Assembly: GCA_037951165.1 (NCBI GenBank)
Contig: JBBDHG010000019.1
Span: forward strand, 11,138,001 to 11,202,000
Source of the DNA: Lophius americanus
Taxonomy: Eukaryota > Chordata > Actinopteri > Lophiiformes > Lophiidae
DNA: 64,000 nt
Direction of reading: 5' to 3'
Part shown: positions 21,430 through 34,055 of the stretch, piece after piece
Layout of the letters: every line of letters begins with the position of its first letter
How positions within the stretch are numbered: the first letter of the stretch is position 1
Position numbers and translations under genes: made by a program
The notes under the pieces: generated by a model
What the model saw: the letters and a program-made list of their open reading frames with translations, nothing else
What the model was told of the DNA's origin: nothing
The model's database searches: none

Positions 21430-23241
21430 ATTTGTGTTTATTGAGATAAAATATGAATATGATTGGCATAATTGAAATGTAACAAAATGTTTACCATTTT
21501 TGAAGTTTACATTCTCAACATTTAGGTACAAAATTATCATATCTAGATGAAGAATGCATCATGACATTGCAGCACATTGTGATCAAAGCTGACAAAATAT
21601 CCACCGATGACACACATGGGATATTTTATATCTCTATTTCTTACAGCACATACATCATACCATTATGTATATATCCAATGCATACAACACTGTACCCAAT
21701 AATCTTCAGTATGCTAGTTCTCATAATATAGTGTTATGTTTAAACATTAATACCATTCTGAGCAAGGTATCAGGTGTGGTAACAAAGTGCAAACCTAGTC
21801 TTAAAAAAAAAAAAAGAATAATTATATGACGTGCATTTAAAATTCAAATTCAAATAAATTATTGCCAGAGTTGTTCATAATCTTCATAATGTCTTAATTT
21901 GGTATGTGCTGCACAGTCTTTATAGAAAAAACCTGATGCCAACTAGATGAAAAACAATTATTGATTCTATTTGAAAGAAAATCAATTTCTGTTAGTCAGT
22001 TTAATTAATAACTTTGAAATGAAATCCTTCAAGCATAACAAATATGTAATTAAACTTTAAAAAGATAAGGTTAGAAATAGAAAATGTCTTTCGCCGTTTT
22101 TCTTCCTATTAGAATGAGAGTCTGGCGCAGGAACAGTGGGACAGCCTGAACATGTCTGTCTATCCCCACTAGAGGCTGCAATGCTCCACTTTATCAAGGA
22201 CGAGAAGGCTTTTGCAAGGAGTTTCTCTGATGTACAATTTTGTAGAAAGTTAAAAGGTGTAAATTCAGAGCACACATATTCATAAATAGACATATTTGTG
22301 TTTGCAACCAATCATTGTTCATCAAGTCAGAAATATCAAATCTACACAAACTGCATGTCATCATTGTATAATCATTACTCTTGACAAAAAACAAAGGTAC
22401 AGGAACACAACAAATGTACCTATTGTTTCCAACATAAAAACCACGATACACTGAACACAACAGCAGTTCACTGGCTGTGGTGCCACACAGAATATACACA
22501 ACTCAGTTCTTCAGAAGAATTATTTTCAGACTGGCTCAAAATCTGTAAGAATCAAAGATGATTCTCACAAAAAAACACATCTCTCTTGACTGAAAATTAG
22601 GAGACAGACAAACGAGTTTTTCTTCAATAGCCCATCAGAAATAGGAAAGCTATATCCATGTAGAAAGGCAATGTGCAGACGTTTTGATAAAAACACATGC
22701 CAGTCAAGAGGATCGAAGTAAAAGTTTTTCTCCCTTGCTTTCAGTGATGTATTACAGATACATAGATTTGTTTGAAATTCAAAACCACTCTGTATATTAC
22801 AGCTCTAGCTACCCGCAGAGAGAAATGATAAGTAATGTGAATCCCCAGCCCCCTGCGATAAAGATGTCCTTTCCCTTGTGTCAATTGTACTTCAATAATA
22901 AACCTGCAATGCATTTTAAAGCCCTTTTCACTTTTTCCCACAAAGCTCATTCCCTCATTGGTAAACAGTTTTTCGAGGAAACAGGAAAGCTTTCCGCTCT
23001 AGAGCACACCTTATACACTCCCTTTATGCATACACACAACTTGTTTTAAATTTTTAAATGGATTCACCAGCTCTAAAGCATACTTTGAAGACCATTGTAT
23101 ATTGCTGTGGTTGACATAGTAGAGAAACTCTTTCAGGACCCTTTTAGCAAATTTTCTTCACTGAAACAACTGCATGGATTCTTCATCTGGTTCCTCGTCC
23201 TATGATAAATCCTTTTATTAACTGACCAAACTTTCTTTCAC
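21430..23241 (-). other. chrm3: Probable chrm3 3' untranslated region
   Basis: About 1.8 kb of AT-rich sequence follows the chrm3 stop. It contains no recognisable repeat and no convincing ORF. AATAAA motifs on the minus strand occur about 23 bases after the stop (23214-23219) and at 21437-21442. The distal one is the better candidate for the main polyadenylation signal because repeat-rich sequence (SINE at 20895-21145) starts soon after it. The extent is inferred. Confidence 0.4.
21437..21442 (-). terminator. Candidate distal polyadenylation signal of chrm3
   Basis: AATAAA on the minus strand, followed by ACACAAATGTTTGGAC. It sits about 1.8 kb past the stop, at the end of the repeat-free tract. 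A GU-rich downstream element is not obvious. Confidence 0.35.
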
Positions 23242-25185
23242 TCAGGTCGTCTCTCTAGGAATCCTCCTGTGGAAGACCACCGACCTCTGCTGGAACTGTT
23301 GCTTCCTCCTTTTTGTCTGGTCCCAGTTACAGAGCAGTATCATCTTAAAGGTTGTACGGAAAGTTTTGTTGCACAGGGCGTAGCACATGGGGTTGACTGT
23401 ACTGTTAACGTAGCACAGCCAGTAACCTACTGCCCACAGGGTCTCTGGGATGCAAACATTGCAGAAGGCATTGATCAACACCATGATATTGTAAGGTGTC
23501 CATGTGATGATGAAAGCTAAGAGGATGGCACTGAGGGTTTGAGCAGCCTTCTTCTCCTTCACTAAGGACATGCGCTTCCGCTTGGTAATCTGATTCCGAG
23601 CTCGGGCTGCGAAGCGCGTTGCCATAGCTGCGTCTTTGAAGGACATCGGGGCAGATGGGGATTTAGTGGTGGGGCCGGGGATGTGGCTGTTGTTAGCAGT
23701 GTTGGTAGCAGTTGGGGAAGAGCATTGATTAGAGTCAGCCTGGATGGTAGGCATTGATTGAATCTTGCGTGAGCAGAAGTGTTTATGGTAGCTGTTTTCC
23801 GATCCGATTGCTTCAACAGGAGTAGTGGTGGCAGTGGTGTCGGTGGGGAGTGTTGATAGGCTGTCTTGGTTATACTCTGCTCCCCTCAGTGGATCCTCTT
23901 CTGTGGCTGTGTCCAGATCTTCACATGAGGCAAGTTGGGAGTTGACAGCAGCCTTTATACCTGGTAGGCTGAGAACAATGGAGAAAATAGCATGACTCTG
24001 TGAAATCATTTCTTGACCCCCACAATCCTCATCCTCTGATGATCCAGAGTGGTCCAGCGAGATGGCAGCGTCATTGTTATTCCAGCTGTCGCTGCTGCTC
24101 TGGTCTAGATCACGCTCTCCTTGCCGTGTACTTACAGGTTTCCAAGAACGAACCCCAGGCCAACAGTGGAAGCGGCCAATGAGCTCTTGACAAGTACTCT
24201 TCTGTTGGGACAACCTGGATAGCTCATAGCTGCTGCAACTTCGAGAGCTTCCAGTATGATGGACAAAACGAGCTCTCCCGCCAGCACCATTCCCACTTCT
24301 TCCTCCCATTGCACCACGCCCCCCTGAACCCTGCAATCCAGCTAACTCCTTTGAACGGTTCTGGGTCTCCTTGTATATGCGCCAATAGAGCGCAATCATT
24401 ATTGACACCGGCAGATAGAAAGCTGCCATGGCAGTGCAGAATGTTATAGTAGGCTGTGATAGGAACTGAATGTAGCATTGATCTGAGGGAACTGTCCTTT
24501 CCCCCTCAAAATACTGCCAAAGTAGGATGGCTGGGGCCCACAGAACAAGAGAGACAAACCATGCCAGGCCAATCATGATCGCAGCTCGTTTTGTGGTCCG
24601 TTTGGCACGGTATGTCAGAGGCCTGGTGATTGAAAAGAATCGGTCAAAACTGATGACCAATAAGTTCATAACTGATGCATTACTGGCTACATAGTCTATA
24701 GCAAGCCACATGTCGCAGGCCCAGTTACCCATGGCCCAGTAGCCCATCACAAGGTAAGCTGTGTAAAGGTTCATGGAAATGACACCTATGATGAGGTCAG
24801 CCACTGCCAAGCTCAGAAGGAAGTAGTTACTGACTGTTTTTAACTGGCGATTAACCTTGAAAGAAACAACAACCAGGATGTTGCCAATGATGGTGACCAG
24901 TGACAGCATGCCTGTCAGCACGACAATAAGAACAACCTGCCACACAGGGTGACCACCCAAGGGATCAAGGGCTGCTGTACCATTTCCATTTTCTGATTCA
25001 GAGGTGTGGTTTAAGAGTTTGCTGGTGGAAGAGGAATTATCATCCAGGGAATTAAAATGAGAAGCCAACCAGGCAGCTGCTCCATTTCCTCCTTGGTGGA
25101 GAGAAATGGATTGTGGGTAGGCTCCGGCTGGGGTTGATGTGTTGGTAGTCAGGAAGAAACCAGGGTCTGTGCTGTTTGAGGTCAT
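23242..25185 (-). CDS. chrm3: Muscarinic acetylcholine receptor M3, complete intronless coding exon
   Basis: A 647-residue class A GPCR of the plasma membrane that signals through Gq to phospholipase C. The start is MTSNSTDPG; upstream in-frame codons lie across a splice acceptor. The N-terminus (1-81) has several N-x-S/T sites. TM1 begins near [13 protein letters not shown] (80-92). D130 (2.50), C157 and C237 (disulfide pair), D164 (amine-binding 3.32), W562/Y565/N566 in TM6 and NPMCY (598-602) are all present. The i3 loop (about 272-543) is long and keeps the M3 signature [24 protein letters not shown] and [11 protein letters not shown], ending [20 protein letters not shown]. This separates it from M1 and M5. 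The tail [17 protein letters not shown] matches M3. Human M3 is 590 residues, so N-terminus and i3 are longer here. One oddity: residues 181-183 read D-R-F, not D-R-Y. No frameshift seen. Teleost a/b paralog unresolved. Confidence 0.97.
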   Translation of the reverse strand: MTSNSTDPGFFLTTNTSTPAGAYPQSISLHQGGNGAAAWLASHFNSLDDNSSSTSKLLNHTSESENGNGTAALDPLGGHPVWQVVLIVVLTGMLSLVTIIGNILVVVSFKVNRQLKTVSNYFLLSLAVADLIIGVISMNLYTAYLVMGYWAMGNWACDMWLAIDYVASNASVMNLLVISFDRFFSITRPLTYRAKRTTKRAAIMIGLAWFVSLVLWAPAILLWQYFEGERTVPSDQCYIQFLSQPTITFCTAMAAFYLPVSIMIALYWRIYKETQNRSKELAGLQGSGGRGAMGGRSGNGAGGRARFVHHTGSSRSCSSYELSRLSQQKSTCQELIGRFHCWPGVRSWKPVSTRQGERDLDQSSSDSWNNNDAAISLDHSGSSEDEDCGGQEMISQSHAIFSIVLSLPGIKAAVNSQLASCEDLDTATEEDPLRGAEYNQDSLSTLPTDTTATTTPVEAIGSENSYHKHFCSRKIQSMPTIQADSNQCSSPTATNTANNSHIPGPTTKSPSAPMSFKDAAMATRFAARARNQITKRKRMSLVKEKKAAQTLSAILLAFIITWTPYNIMVLINAFCNVCIPETLWAVGYWLCYVNSTVNPMCYALCNKTFRTTFKMILLCNWDQTKRRKQQFQQRSVVFHRRIPRETT

Positions 25186-25203
25186 TGTAATGTCCTGGCA
25201 TAT

Positions 25204-25224
25204 TCTAAAGACAGAGGGAGACAA
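25204..25224 (-). promoter_or_regulatory. 3' splice site before the chrm3 coding exon
   Basis: Reading on the minus strand, a pyrimidine-rich tract ending CTCTGTCTTTAG lies 19 bases before the ATG, so the coding exon begins at 25204 with AATATGCCAGG. CHRM3 in other vertebrates also has its coding sequence in one exon behind 5'-UTR introns. The matching 5'-UTR exon(s) must lie at higher coordinates and could not be identified. Confidence 0.7.
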
Positions 25225-28200
25225 GCAAAAAAGGGATGTAGGTAGGGAGAGAGAGATGAGGGGATGGGTAAAGACACAAAGAAAAAAATTTAGTTCAGGT
25301 ACATGTGTAGCTTACATTCCTATTTCTAAGCAGTAGAAAAGGAAGATTTTTACAGCTCACCTGTCTATCATGATAGAAAATCACTCAAATCTTAATTTAT
25401 AGATTATTTATAGGAACATCATAAAACTATTATAAAGCCATTTACTAAATGAAATATTTGCTTCTAGGCCATCAAAGATAGAAAACCAGTAATATAAGGT
25501 AAGAGAGAACAATCACAGACAACCTTTGCTTCCCATATTCTGTGCAGCCAAAGCTTTGGGATTGTACTCTGCATAGCATTAAACTCTAGATAAGTAATGC
25601 TTTCTGCTGTCAGTCCATGTGCAGGACTAACAAAATGTTGATAGTCAGCGGCACCTTTGGTAGCTCAGGTGTCAGTCTGTCCGTCGATATGAGGTCAAAC
25701 ATTTAAAGAGTAAATGTGATTATGTTCGACACGGCTCTGGTCTGTTGATTGGTGAGGCTATAGCATGAAAGACACGTCATTTGAAGAATGGGCTTCCAGA
25801 AAGAATAAAGAATGGAGGGAAAAGTGAATGTAAATGAACAGAAAAGCATTCTTGGGCAGTATTCATTGCTTTTCTTCTCTGAATATAGTTTTTGGAGTCA
25901 GAATATTTGATGATGAGTCTGCCTAATTTGTTGTAATTAGTATTTTCGGAGCCGTCAGTGGTTAATAGAGTTAAAGACAGATTTGGGGAAAGACTTATGC
26001 AAAACGGGTGAAACTGTCAAATGGAAGAAATTGTTGGTTGGTTGATTAAAGATCACTTCATGATGGAAACCCAAGTAATAAAGAGAATACCCTACTGTCT
26101 TTGTCAATGTAGATTTGGGTAATTTGATGGTGAGATGAGGAACTGCCATTTTGTAAAGCAGCATGCCTCTTTCATCTTCCAGTCATGAAGTCACTTTGGT
26201 GGTTTATATGCAGATCTGTGCGTGTTTGTGTTGAAAGAAAAAACAATTTTTTTGACAACACATAGTATGTCCTAGTTAAGTGAGGAATATAAAATGTTGT
26301 CTGGCAATATAAAGTATACCAAAATGTAAGAGAAAGAGTAACAATGGCCCTACAGAAATGTAGATGACAGAAAACTGAGGATCTCTCTTTTTGCGTTGAA
26401 AATCTTAATGATGATGAAGCATGTTCTTAAAATATGCATTTTTTATTCATAATGTTGAGTTGCACTTCTAAATAGGACAGAACGTACGTACAAAGTGCAG
26501 AACTAAACTTACATTATGGATTTAGGCAGTATTTGTTTTTAAACATGACGTTCACCTACTCCAAACTGTGCACAATCATTTTGCACTTGTGGAGCAATCA
26601 ACGCCTTCTTTCCACAAGTTAAAATTTATACTTTCCAACCCTGGCTGATTCAAACACACACCATTTATACACATAAACTATAAAATACATTTGCTAGCAA
26701 AAAAAAAGTAAAACACTCAATAGTGCCAACAAAGTTTATCTTCATGAGGTAAATTAGGCCACCTGGTCCGAACTGGACTATGAAGTTAAATTATCGAGTT
26801 GAAAATGATGTGTGAAGGAGGATTCAAAACAAATCAGAACAGGTGGAGAAGGAGTGATTACTGTGCAGAACAACAGGTTTTAGTTGATTACTCCCCCGAT
26901 GACCTCTTCTGCAGGTCAAGGCTATGCCCTTTTTTTAAAATGGATGTAAAATAGCATCTCTGATTTAAATCCTCAAACAAGTCCGATAAATAAATAAAAT
27001 GTAATATAACAACGATTAGTATGAGACTAAGTGAAAGCAATATTTATAATCAACAGCAAACTTAAAAGCCCCTTCAATAAAATAGTATTTTCACTTTTTA
27101 CAAACACCTGAAATAATGAGCTTGTGAAACAGCAGTGTGTGGCTAATGAGTGTTAAACATCATTTAAGTGGCTTACAAGGGCAAAATATGCCTGTGTGAA
27201 GATAGGGGCTCTGGGGAAATCAGTCTCTAATCTGCTGCTTTGACGTATTGTAAACACAAGGGACGGAAAGAGATGAAACTAGGAAAACAAATAATGACAT
27301 TTTTAAAAGTATGATCAGACAAACGAGGGCGGAGGGGAGTTAAAAGGCCCCCTTTAGATTCAGTCAGACAGTGACACAATAATATAAGTTTCACTTGTTT
27401 GGATAATGTGTTGAAGCGTATATGTGTATTTTAATGCCCAACAGTGATTAGAGCAAAAATAATCACACATGCAACAATTAAACCTTGCTGCAGCCTGATG
27501 TTGTAATGGTCAGCTACATCTGTAGTCCCCCGGGAGAAGAAACTGGATGCACAGCAGAGGGATAGTGTTTTTAGTTTAGTTTGTTTTCTCTGATAATTGA
27601 ACTGATCAAGCATGTATGTGGCAGATTACATCATTTTCCAAGCCTGGGTGGGCAAGCTAGACTTTGAAGAGCCATCTGCTATTACAGTGCAGCCATTACA
27701 TTGCATATCTCTTCCTCCAGGCCAAAGTTTGGACCTATATCTTAAGTTGGACTCCCAGACACGCAGCAGGCTGATTCAGGTTCACACGGCGAAATCGATA
27801 CTCGTTTACTGCGTTGCAACGCAATGTGCTCCCTGACATTTTGAGACATTTGTCCTGAAAGGGTTGGACAGTGCAATCCAAGTTGGCTCCAAGGAATCAT
27901 CGAAATAACTTGGTGACTAAGACACGGCTTTTTTCACGTTTCCAGTCTCATCATTTGATCAAGCAGTGAAAAGGATAGCTGAAGCTACTTTTAATGCAAT
28001 TGAAGCTGCTATAATATGCCTTCAAATTATTTTCCACAATCTTTAATAAAGTGCATGCCAAATGTAATATTTTATTGTTTTTCAGGAATGTACAAAATGA
28101 CATAATCAAGGAGATTCAAACAACAGTTTCTGTGCTTTCAAAGAAAGTAATTAATGAGAAAGCCATCAACTTGCTTTTTTCATCTTGCCTTCTGTTAACT

Positions 28201-30305
28201 TTACATTTAGTTTTCCATTGCTCATTTTAGGTCTTGTGTAAAGTGCAGTTCTGTATCAGAGTCTGCATTAATCTGAAAGGCTAGATCTGAATGGTTGTCT
28301 GGCAGAAATTCCAAGAAAGCAAAGACAACTCGGTTCATGCAAACAATGATTATGCCACTACAAACACGTTGTCACGGTGCTGTACTGTATGCATTTACTT
28401 CCTCTTGAGAAAGGCTGGGTGTAGGACAAAGAATCAGGACCACTGACCAAGAATAAAAAAGACACAATGCCTTGGATTAAAGCAGATTGAGACGTGTAAT
28501 GTAGAAAACAATCCACTCAATGCACCCTCACAGCTGAATGATATGGTATTACAATCATACTCAAAAATACACCGTGACTAAGCCTGATCACTCTGAGCGT
28601 GGCTAGTGTGTGTGTTTCATAGTGAAGTGTGATCAGGGAAACGGTGCCACTGGACTGCAACTGATCTCTATTGATTTCTGACTACTGAGCAAATTGATAC
28701 TGTGTGTTGTTAAACAAAACCCACTTGGGGCAATAGTAACCTTTTTACTATTTTTATTTATAGGTTTGAGATTACGCCAGCACCAATGCACGTCTTAATA
28801 TACCACTACAATGGCATTGTATACAGAGAAATATGGATATGGATAGTAATAAGATGATGACCTGGAATAGGTTTTGAATTTAGAGCCACTCGCTCGGTCA
28901 AAATTTGGAGATCGGAACAGGATTGATCACCACAAGAATAATGCTCTAATAGTGTTCATTTTCAGCCATCAGCTACGTGACCATTGTGCCAATCTTAAAT
29001 GCAGGACTTCAGCATCCAGGTGCATCAATGTTAACTATGAGGGTGCAAGAGCAAAGATACAAGTAATTCAATTAAGTAATAACATCACAAAAAACATAGG
29101 TAACCTTTCTTTCTACAGTGCCCTAATAACAAAGTATTTATCCAGTAATTATACGGTAATTATAATGTATCAGTGGGTAATAACAACAGGTAACAATGGG
29201 TCCAAACAGAGAAATTACAGATAAAAAAGTAGGTATTTATCTTACAATCAACACGACTATGGGATTTGCTGCTGTTCAAGAATTTGTTTAAGCACCTTTA
29301 AGGAACAAGACACCGTCCCACTCTGCACAATAAAAGGGGAGGGCGGAGTGATTGCAGTCTGTTACGACCAACTATAACAGGTGATTGGGTGAAACACCAG
29401 AAATACTCCCATACACACATGATACATATAGTTGTTTTTTTCCCATTAAAGGAAAGAAATGTTTGTTCTGAAGAACTCCTCAAATGTGTGATATTTGAAT
29501 TCAACACAACGATCTACCTATGAACAATAAATTACAATTCAAAACCCAAACATAGTAAGTGATAACAATCTTTGATAAACCTACATTAGATGGTTGATGT
29601 TTACAATAATGATGAATTGTCCTTTGGTTTTTTTTAATTTGATATACGATTCTAAATTTTAACTATTTATACACTACAAAATGTAATTTAATTCATGTAT
29701 GGAATAAATATGTATTATTTGATTTAAAGTTACGAGCAGAAAGGACACAATTTTTGCTAAATACTTATCAGACCTTACTTTATCCCGTTAACAAGCAACA
29801 CACCAATCCAACGAAATTATCACAGGAAAATCAAATGTTCCAAACCACAGAAAACCTGAGAATCAGTAGGAACAAAGCTGCTCCATGTAGCTTGTCAGTG
29901 AATACATAATCAACACAGGCCCACATAGAATCTCTTCACAGAACATGGTCATCTCGGCACGTGGCTTTTAATGGTTAGGGAATCAAATGGTTAGAGAGTC
30001 AGGCGTTGACTGCTTTAGAGATCTTTATAGTGACCAGATGGAGGCTGACACAAGATTTGTCTTGCATGCAAGACATGTGAGATGTGCTAGTTTTGCTTGT
30101 GTCCTACTCAAGCGAAGGGATGTTTGGATCTTCAAAAGTGTTCATGCACTCTGGAAATGGCCCTAAGGGAACTTTCCATAAATTTTTCAAAAGTTGGTAC
30201 AATTTAGTTCCCTCTAAGTTTATATGTTCACCACTAGAGGAAGCCTTTTCACAAATAATTAATATAATATTAATAACATAATTTCAGCCATAAATTTCTA
30301 ATCTT
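25225..30305. other. chrm3 upstream sequence or 5'-UTR intron, no gene recognised
   Basis: About 5 kb of AT-rich sequence upstream of the chrm3 coding exon. It must contain, or lead to, spliced 5'-UTR exons, but none could be picked out by eye. Small open frames (for example 27612-27836 and 28874-29224) show no domain and no coding bias. No transposon was recognised. Confidence 0.5.
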
Positions 30306-30540
30306 TCTTCTGGTGAATTTGAATTGGCTCCAGGAGAGCTATCTTGAATATATCAAATATTGATATAGAAGTTCATACTTTAGTCACTAGTGGAAGCTCT
30401 CTTTATGAAAAACACCATTTTTCAGATTTAACTTAACATTTCATCTGAAAATTTCAATCAGGGGGATTGATTGTACAACGCAGGTTATTGGGGGCTTTTG
30501 GGGATATACCCTTACTGTCGGGAATGACTTTGTGGGCTTA
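30305..30540 (+). repeat. Dispersed '147-bp-unit' repeat, copy D
   Basis: Contains GTTCATACTTTAGTCACTAG, the core ATGAAAAACACCATTTTTCA, and the family terminus GGGGGATTGATTGTACAACG ... TTTTGGGGATATACCCTTAC. The terminus matches copy A almost base for base. Confidence 0.7.
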
Positions 30541-32740
30541 GTTTGTTCATCCTGCCGGTAAGCACAGCCTCCAGCTCCCCATCTCCCCCCGTCCTCAAAG
30601 ATCCATCTATGTCATCATTGATCAGTCTCAGCAGAGTAATCAGCCACAACCACCAGTATCCAGACCCCATGGGAGGACATTCAATGCTGCTGCTCGGGGC
30701 AGACACTCCTTAATCACAATCTCTCTGAAAAATCTGACTGACAAAGACTTTCTGAGGGACTAATTATCACATATCATCTGTTGTAATAAACTTTCATCTT
30801 TACTTCATTCTCTGGCTCCTCTGAGAGAAATGAACTTTAGCCATGTCCTTCATAAAAGAAAAAGGTACTTTATAGTAGAGCATGATCTAAATCTATCACA
30901 TGCTGTTGAAGATGGTTCTCCTGCCAGAGATGGTTGCAAGGGCTGTGAAACAGCACAAGGCCATCTGTCAGGGATGACAAGAACAAGCATTCAGCGCTTA
31001 CTTGGCAGGAGAGGGACATGCTGCCGTCTATGAGCGATTCACAGAGTCCACTCTTAAACTTCACAGATTTCACGTCAAGCAAGTTTTGAGTGTGCTATTG
31101 TGTGAAACCCCAACAGCACTTTCTCCAAACAAAGGCTGTGAAACATGGTGATAATAACAGCGCACAAAGGATGTCCACCACAGATGGTCTGTCTCCCTGA
31201 GCAGTACGATAAAGCAAATATTTCTTACTGCACAGGTCGTTGATGGTGCAGTCGGCCTCAAGAAATGAAAGTAAGAAGAATGATTTCTGTCTGATGGTGG
31301 TGGACACACAGGATTCATAAACTTCAAAAGCATTTAGAGTGTGCTGCGGCGGAGGAAGAACAGCCATCTTCTGAAAATCTCCCATGTACAAGGCACAGAT
31401 GCCTCACCAGTTAAACCACTGAGAAGAAAAAAATCAGGTGACTTTTGTTATGTGACATTTGATCTCTGGTTGGGTGACTTTATTCTTAAAGTCATAAACT
31501 TGATCATGTCATCATCGCATAAAGGGTCGAGATGGGTGGCATTAAATGACAGAAAAATGGCCAAAAAACACAAAATGATTTATGTTAATGCTGTGGCAGG
31601 TTGTTCTTTCCCCATTCAGTGATATAAAGCTGCTCAGCAGTATCAGCACCATATTAAGTTACTAAAAAAACTTACTGGTAAAACAGACTTCAGGTCTTCA
31701 TCTCATGCAATTGATCTGCTTTCCAGCTATTCTATCAGTTTTTATTCTACAGCATGTGAGGGTTGTGGGTGTAGCAGTGCAGCAGGGAGATGTTTGAACC
31801 ATTGCAGTGCAGAGTATTTTTTAAAAAATATATAATGATGTTTTGCATCTTGTATTTGTGCCCCATTAAAAAGACATGCTGCGCCTCAAGGTAAATCCTT
31901 TCAAACGGTTCATATTTAAGTGTTCAACTGGAAAAATACGTGGTGGTTTTAATTGCAAAGCATTCAGGAAATGCACTTTACCTATCACAGACATTAGCAC
32001 TGAACTTCATGATTAGATGGCTTATGAAAAAAAATTCATAAGCCATCTAAGTTCAATCATACTCACATAACTTTTAGACTTGGGAAACATGTCAATTTGC
32101 ATTTGCATTTGAGTTTCAGACATACTGATCCTTACAGCTGTCCATGGTCCAAATTCGGGAATTTTTTTTATAAATACCAGTCCATGTGGTTGTATTAATT
32201 AAGAATTAAAAACGACTTTAACCAGTATCCAGGAGTCAGACTAGGACATAACATTATGGGGGACTTCTAAAATAGCTTGTGGCAAGAAATGTGTCTCTCA
32301 AAAGACGCTAACCATTCATTCCCTATCACAATAATTCCCGTAGAGGCTCCTTTCAAGTCGGAAAAAATAGAGGTTGCACTGAGGAGATTATACTAAGGAG
32401 TCTAAATTAAAAAGGCAATAAAATGATAGTATATTCATGGCAGTGGATGGTAAGACCATGTCAATGATGAAAAATATTTAGGATGAACCTGCATGATTAG
32501 TGTTTGTGAATCAGAATGCGAAATAAAGGAATAGAAAAGACAACATAAGTGTAATCACATTTATCACTTTTAAAGTTGTCCAAGCTGTAGTAATTTAAAG
32601 TGAAACTTTTGTCTCCTAGCGCTTGAAAACTAATGACAACTAAACACTTTGCCTGTCATTGCTGATGATGTAATCATATGGACCTATTTCAAGTGGGTGT
32701 TGCTTTAAAAATGCAATGACAGTTATGTGATGTTGACTGG
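30541..32740. other. Unassigned intergenic or intronic stretch
   Basis: Two moderately GC-rich patches (30560-30700 and 30900-31250) carry short open frames on both strands with no recognisable domain. One hairpin lies at 32013-32050. Confidence 0.45.
32013..32050. repeat. Perfect hairpin, 16-bp arms, 6-nt loop
   Basis: Arms 32013-32028 and 32035-32050 (TTAGATGGCTTATGAA and its exact complement), with an A-rich loop. Just outside, GAACTT and AAGTTC also face each other. Confidence 0.9.
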
Positions 32741-32744
32741 CCTC

Positions 32745-32935
32745 CATGTGTTACAGGTGTGTTACCATGTGTTACCATGTGTGTTGCCATGTGTTATAGG
32801 TGTGTTACCATGTGTTACCATGTGTGTTGCCATGTGTTATAGGAGTGTTACCATGTGTTATATGTGTGTTGCCATGTGTTATAGGTGCGTTACCATGTGT
32901 TACAGGTGTGTTGAATTGTGTTACAGGTGGCTGGA
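32745..32935. repeat. Minisatellite with higher-order structure (GTGTTACCAT units)
   Basis: Units of about 14-16 bp (TGTTACCATGTG, TGTTGCCATGTG and TGTTATAGGTG types) are arranged in a longer period of roughly 43 bp in the first half. Cys-rich open frames across it (VLPCVIGVLPC) are translations of the repeat, not genes. Confidence 0.9.
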
Positions 32936-34055
32936 GACAACATCAGACGACAACAAAGTCCATAGGTATAATATTCAAGGTGTGTGTTTACACATCTTGG
33001 AATGGCTTTTAACCAGTTGTAGTTAGCCAGAAATATAGTTGATTTCATCCCCAAATCATCAAATACCATAAGTGCTGGTATTTTAGAAAAGTGTCTTTAG
33101 GCAAGTTTAAACCATTATGATTGGGAGAGATCACAATCTGTTTATTATATTAATATATATATTAAAACACTAAAATCTAACCAGAACATTGATACAGGAC
33201 ATGAAGTCTGAGCTGAGCATTTTCAACCACCATTGAAACATTTTTTTTTATATTTGCCAACCATTTTACATTTTGAACCATTATATATTCTTCTGTTTGT
33301 AGCAGGTAGTAAACCAGCTGTAACCAATAAGCTGAAGTTTGTTTGTTTGTTGGGATACACTTTCTAAGCGGACAAATTGGTAATACATAACATTTTAGCC
33401 TCAATTAATACTGTTATCATTTAAACTCAACCTTTGTTTTGTTTTAGATTTTGTTTCTAGGTTTGACACAAAATCGAAAGAAACCAGGAGTGGTACAAAT
33501 ATGTTTTCAGCACCATACCTTTGTCAGACTATATATTGATCTTTATATATTGATATATATATATATATTTTGAATTATTTGAAACAACTCGGCAATGAAT
33601 GCTGGTGAAGAACAGTTATGCCAGTGTTTGTAAGTCTAGGTTTCAAAAGACCACATTTAATGCAATAATGATAATGGCAAGTTAGTTATCATTGATTTCA
33701 GCATATTACTCTCTATATATCAGTATTAATGTCACCCTCGTTGAAAGATAACGATTTATACGAACCTTCATGGTATCCCCCTCACAACTACTGAGGTGTA
33801 TTACTTTGGACAGTTAGTGGGCCGAAAGGCCAACACAGCAACAACACAAACAGGAAAAAGTCATCTGAGGGCAGTTACCAAGGTTGAGTAAAACACCATT
33901 GAGTCTAGTTATCACACTTTAGTTTCCAAACCAGCCCAGATAAAAGAACATATTTTACAAAAACTTTATGAAACTATTTATTTTTACAGTCCTTGTTATT
34001 GTGAGCATAATGTGTGTTAACAGCTTTCTCCTTAAGAAGAGGGATGAAACCGGGC
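32936..34055. other. AT-rich stretch with short TA microsatellites
   Basis: TATATATA runs near 33150 and 33550. No gene or element recognised. Confidence 0.5.

Noticed and set aside
22684..23049. 121-codon plus-strand ORF downstream of chrm3
   Set aside because: It lies antisense in the probable chrm3 3' UTR and has no domain or coding bias.
31095..31391. 98-codon minus-strand ORF
   Set aside because: No recognisable domain, overlapping frames open on both strands, no splice context.
32727..33026. Cys-rich repetitive ORF (VLPCVIGVLPC)
   Set aside because: It is a translation of a minisatellite; two overlapping frames are equally open.
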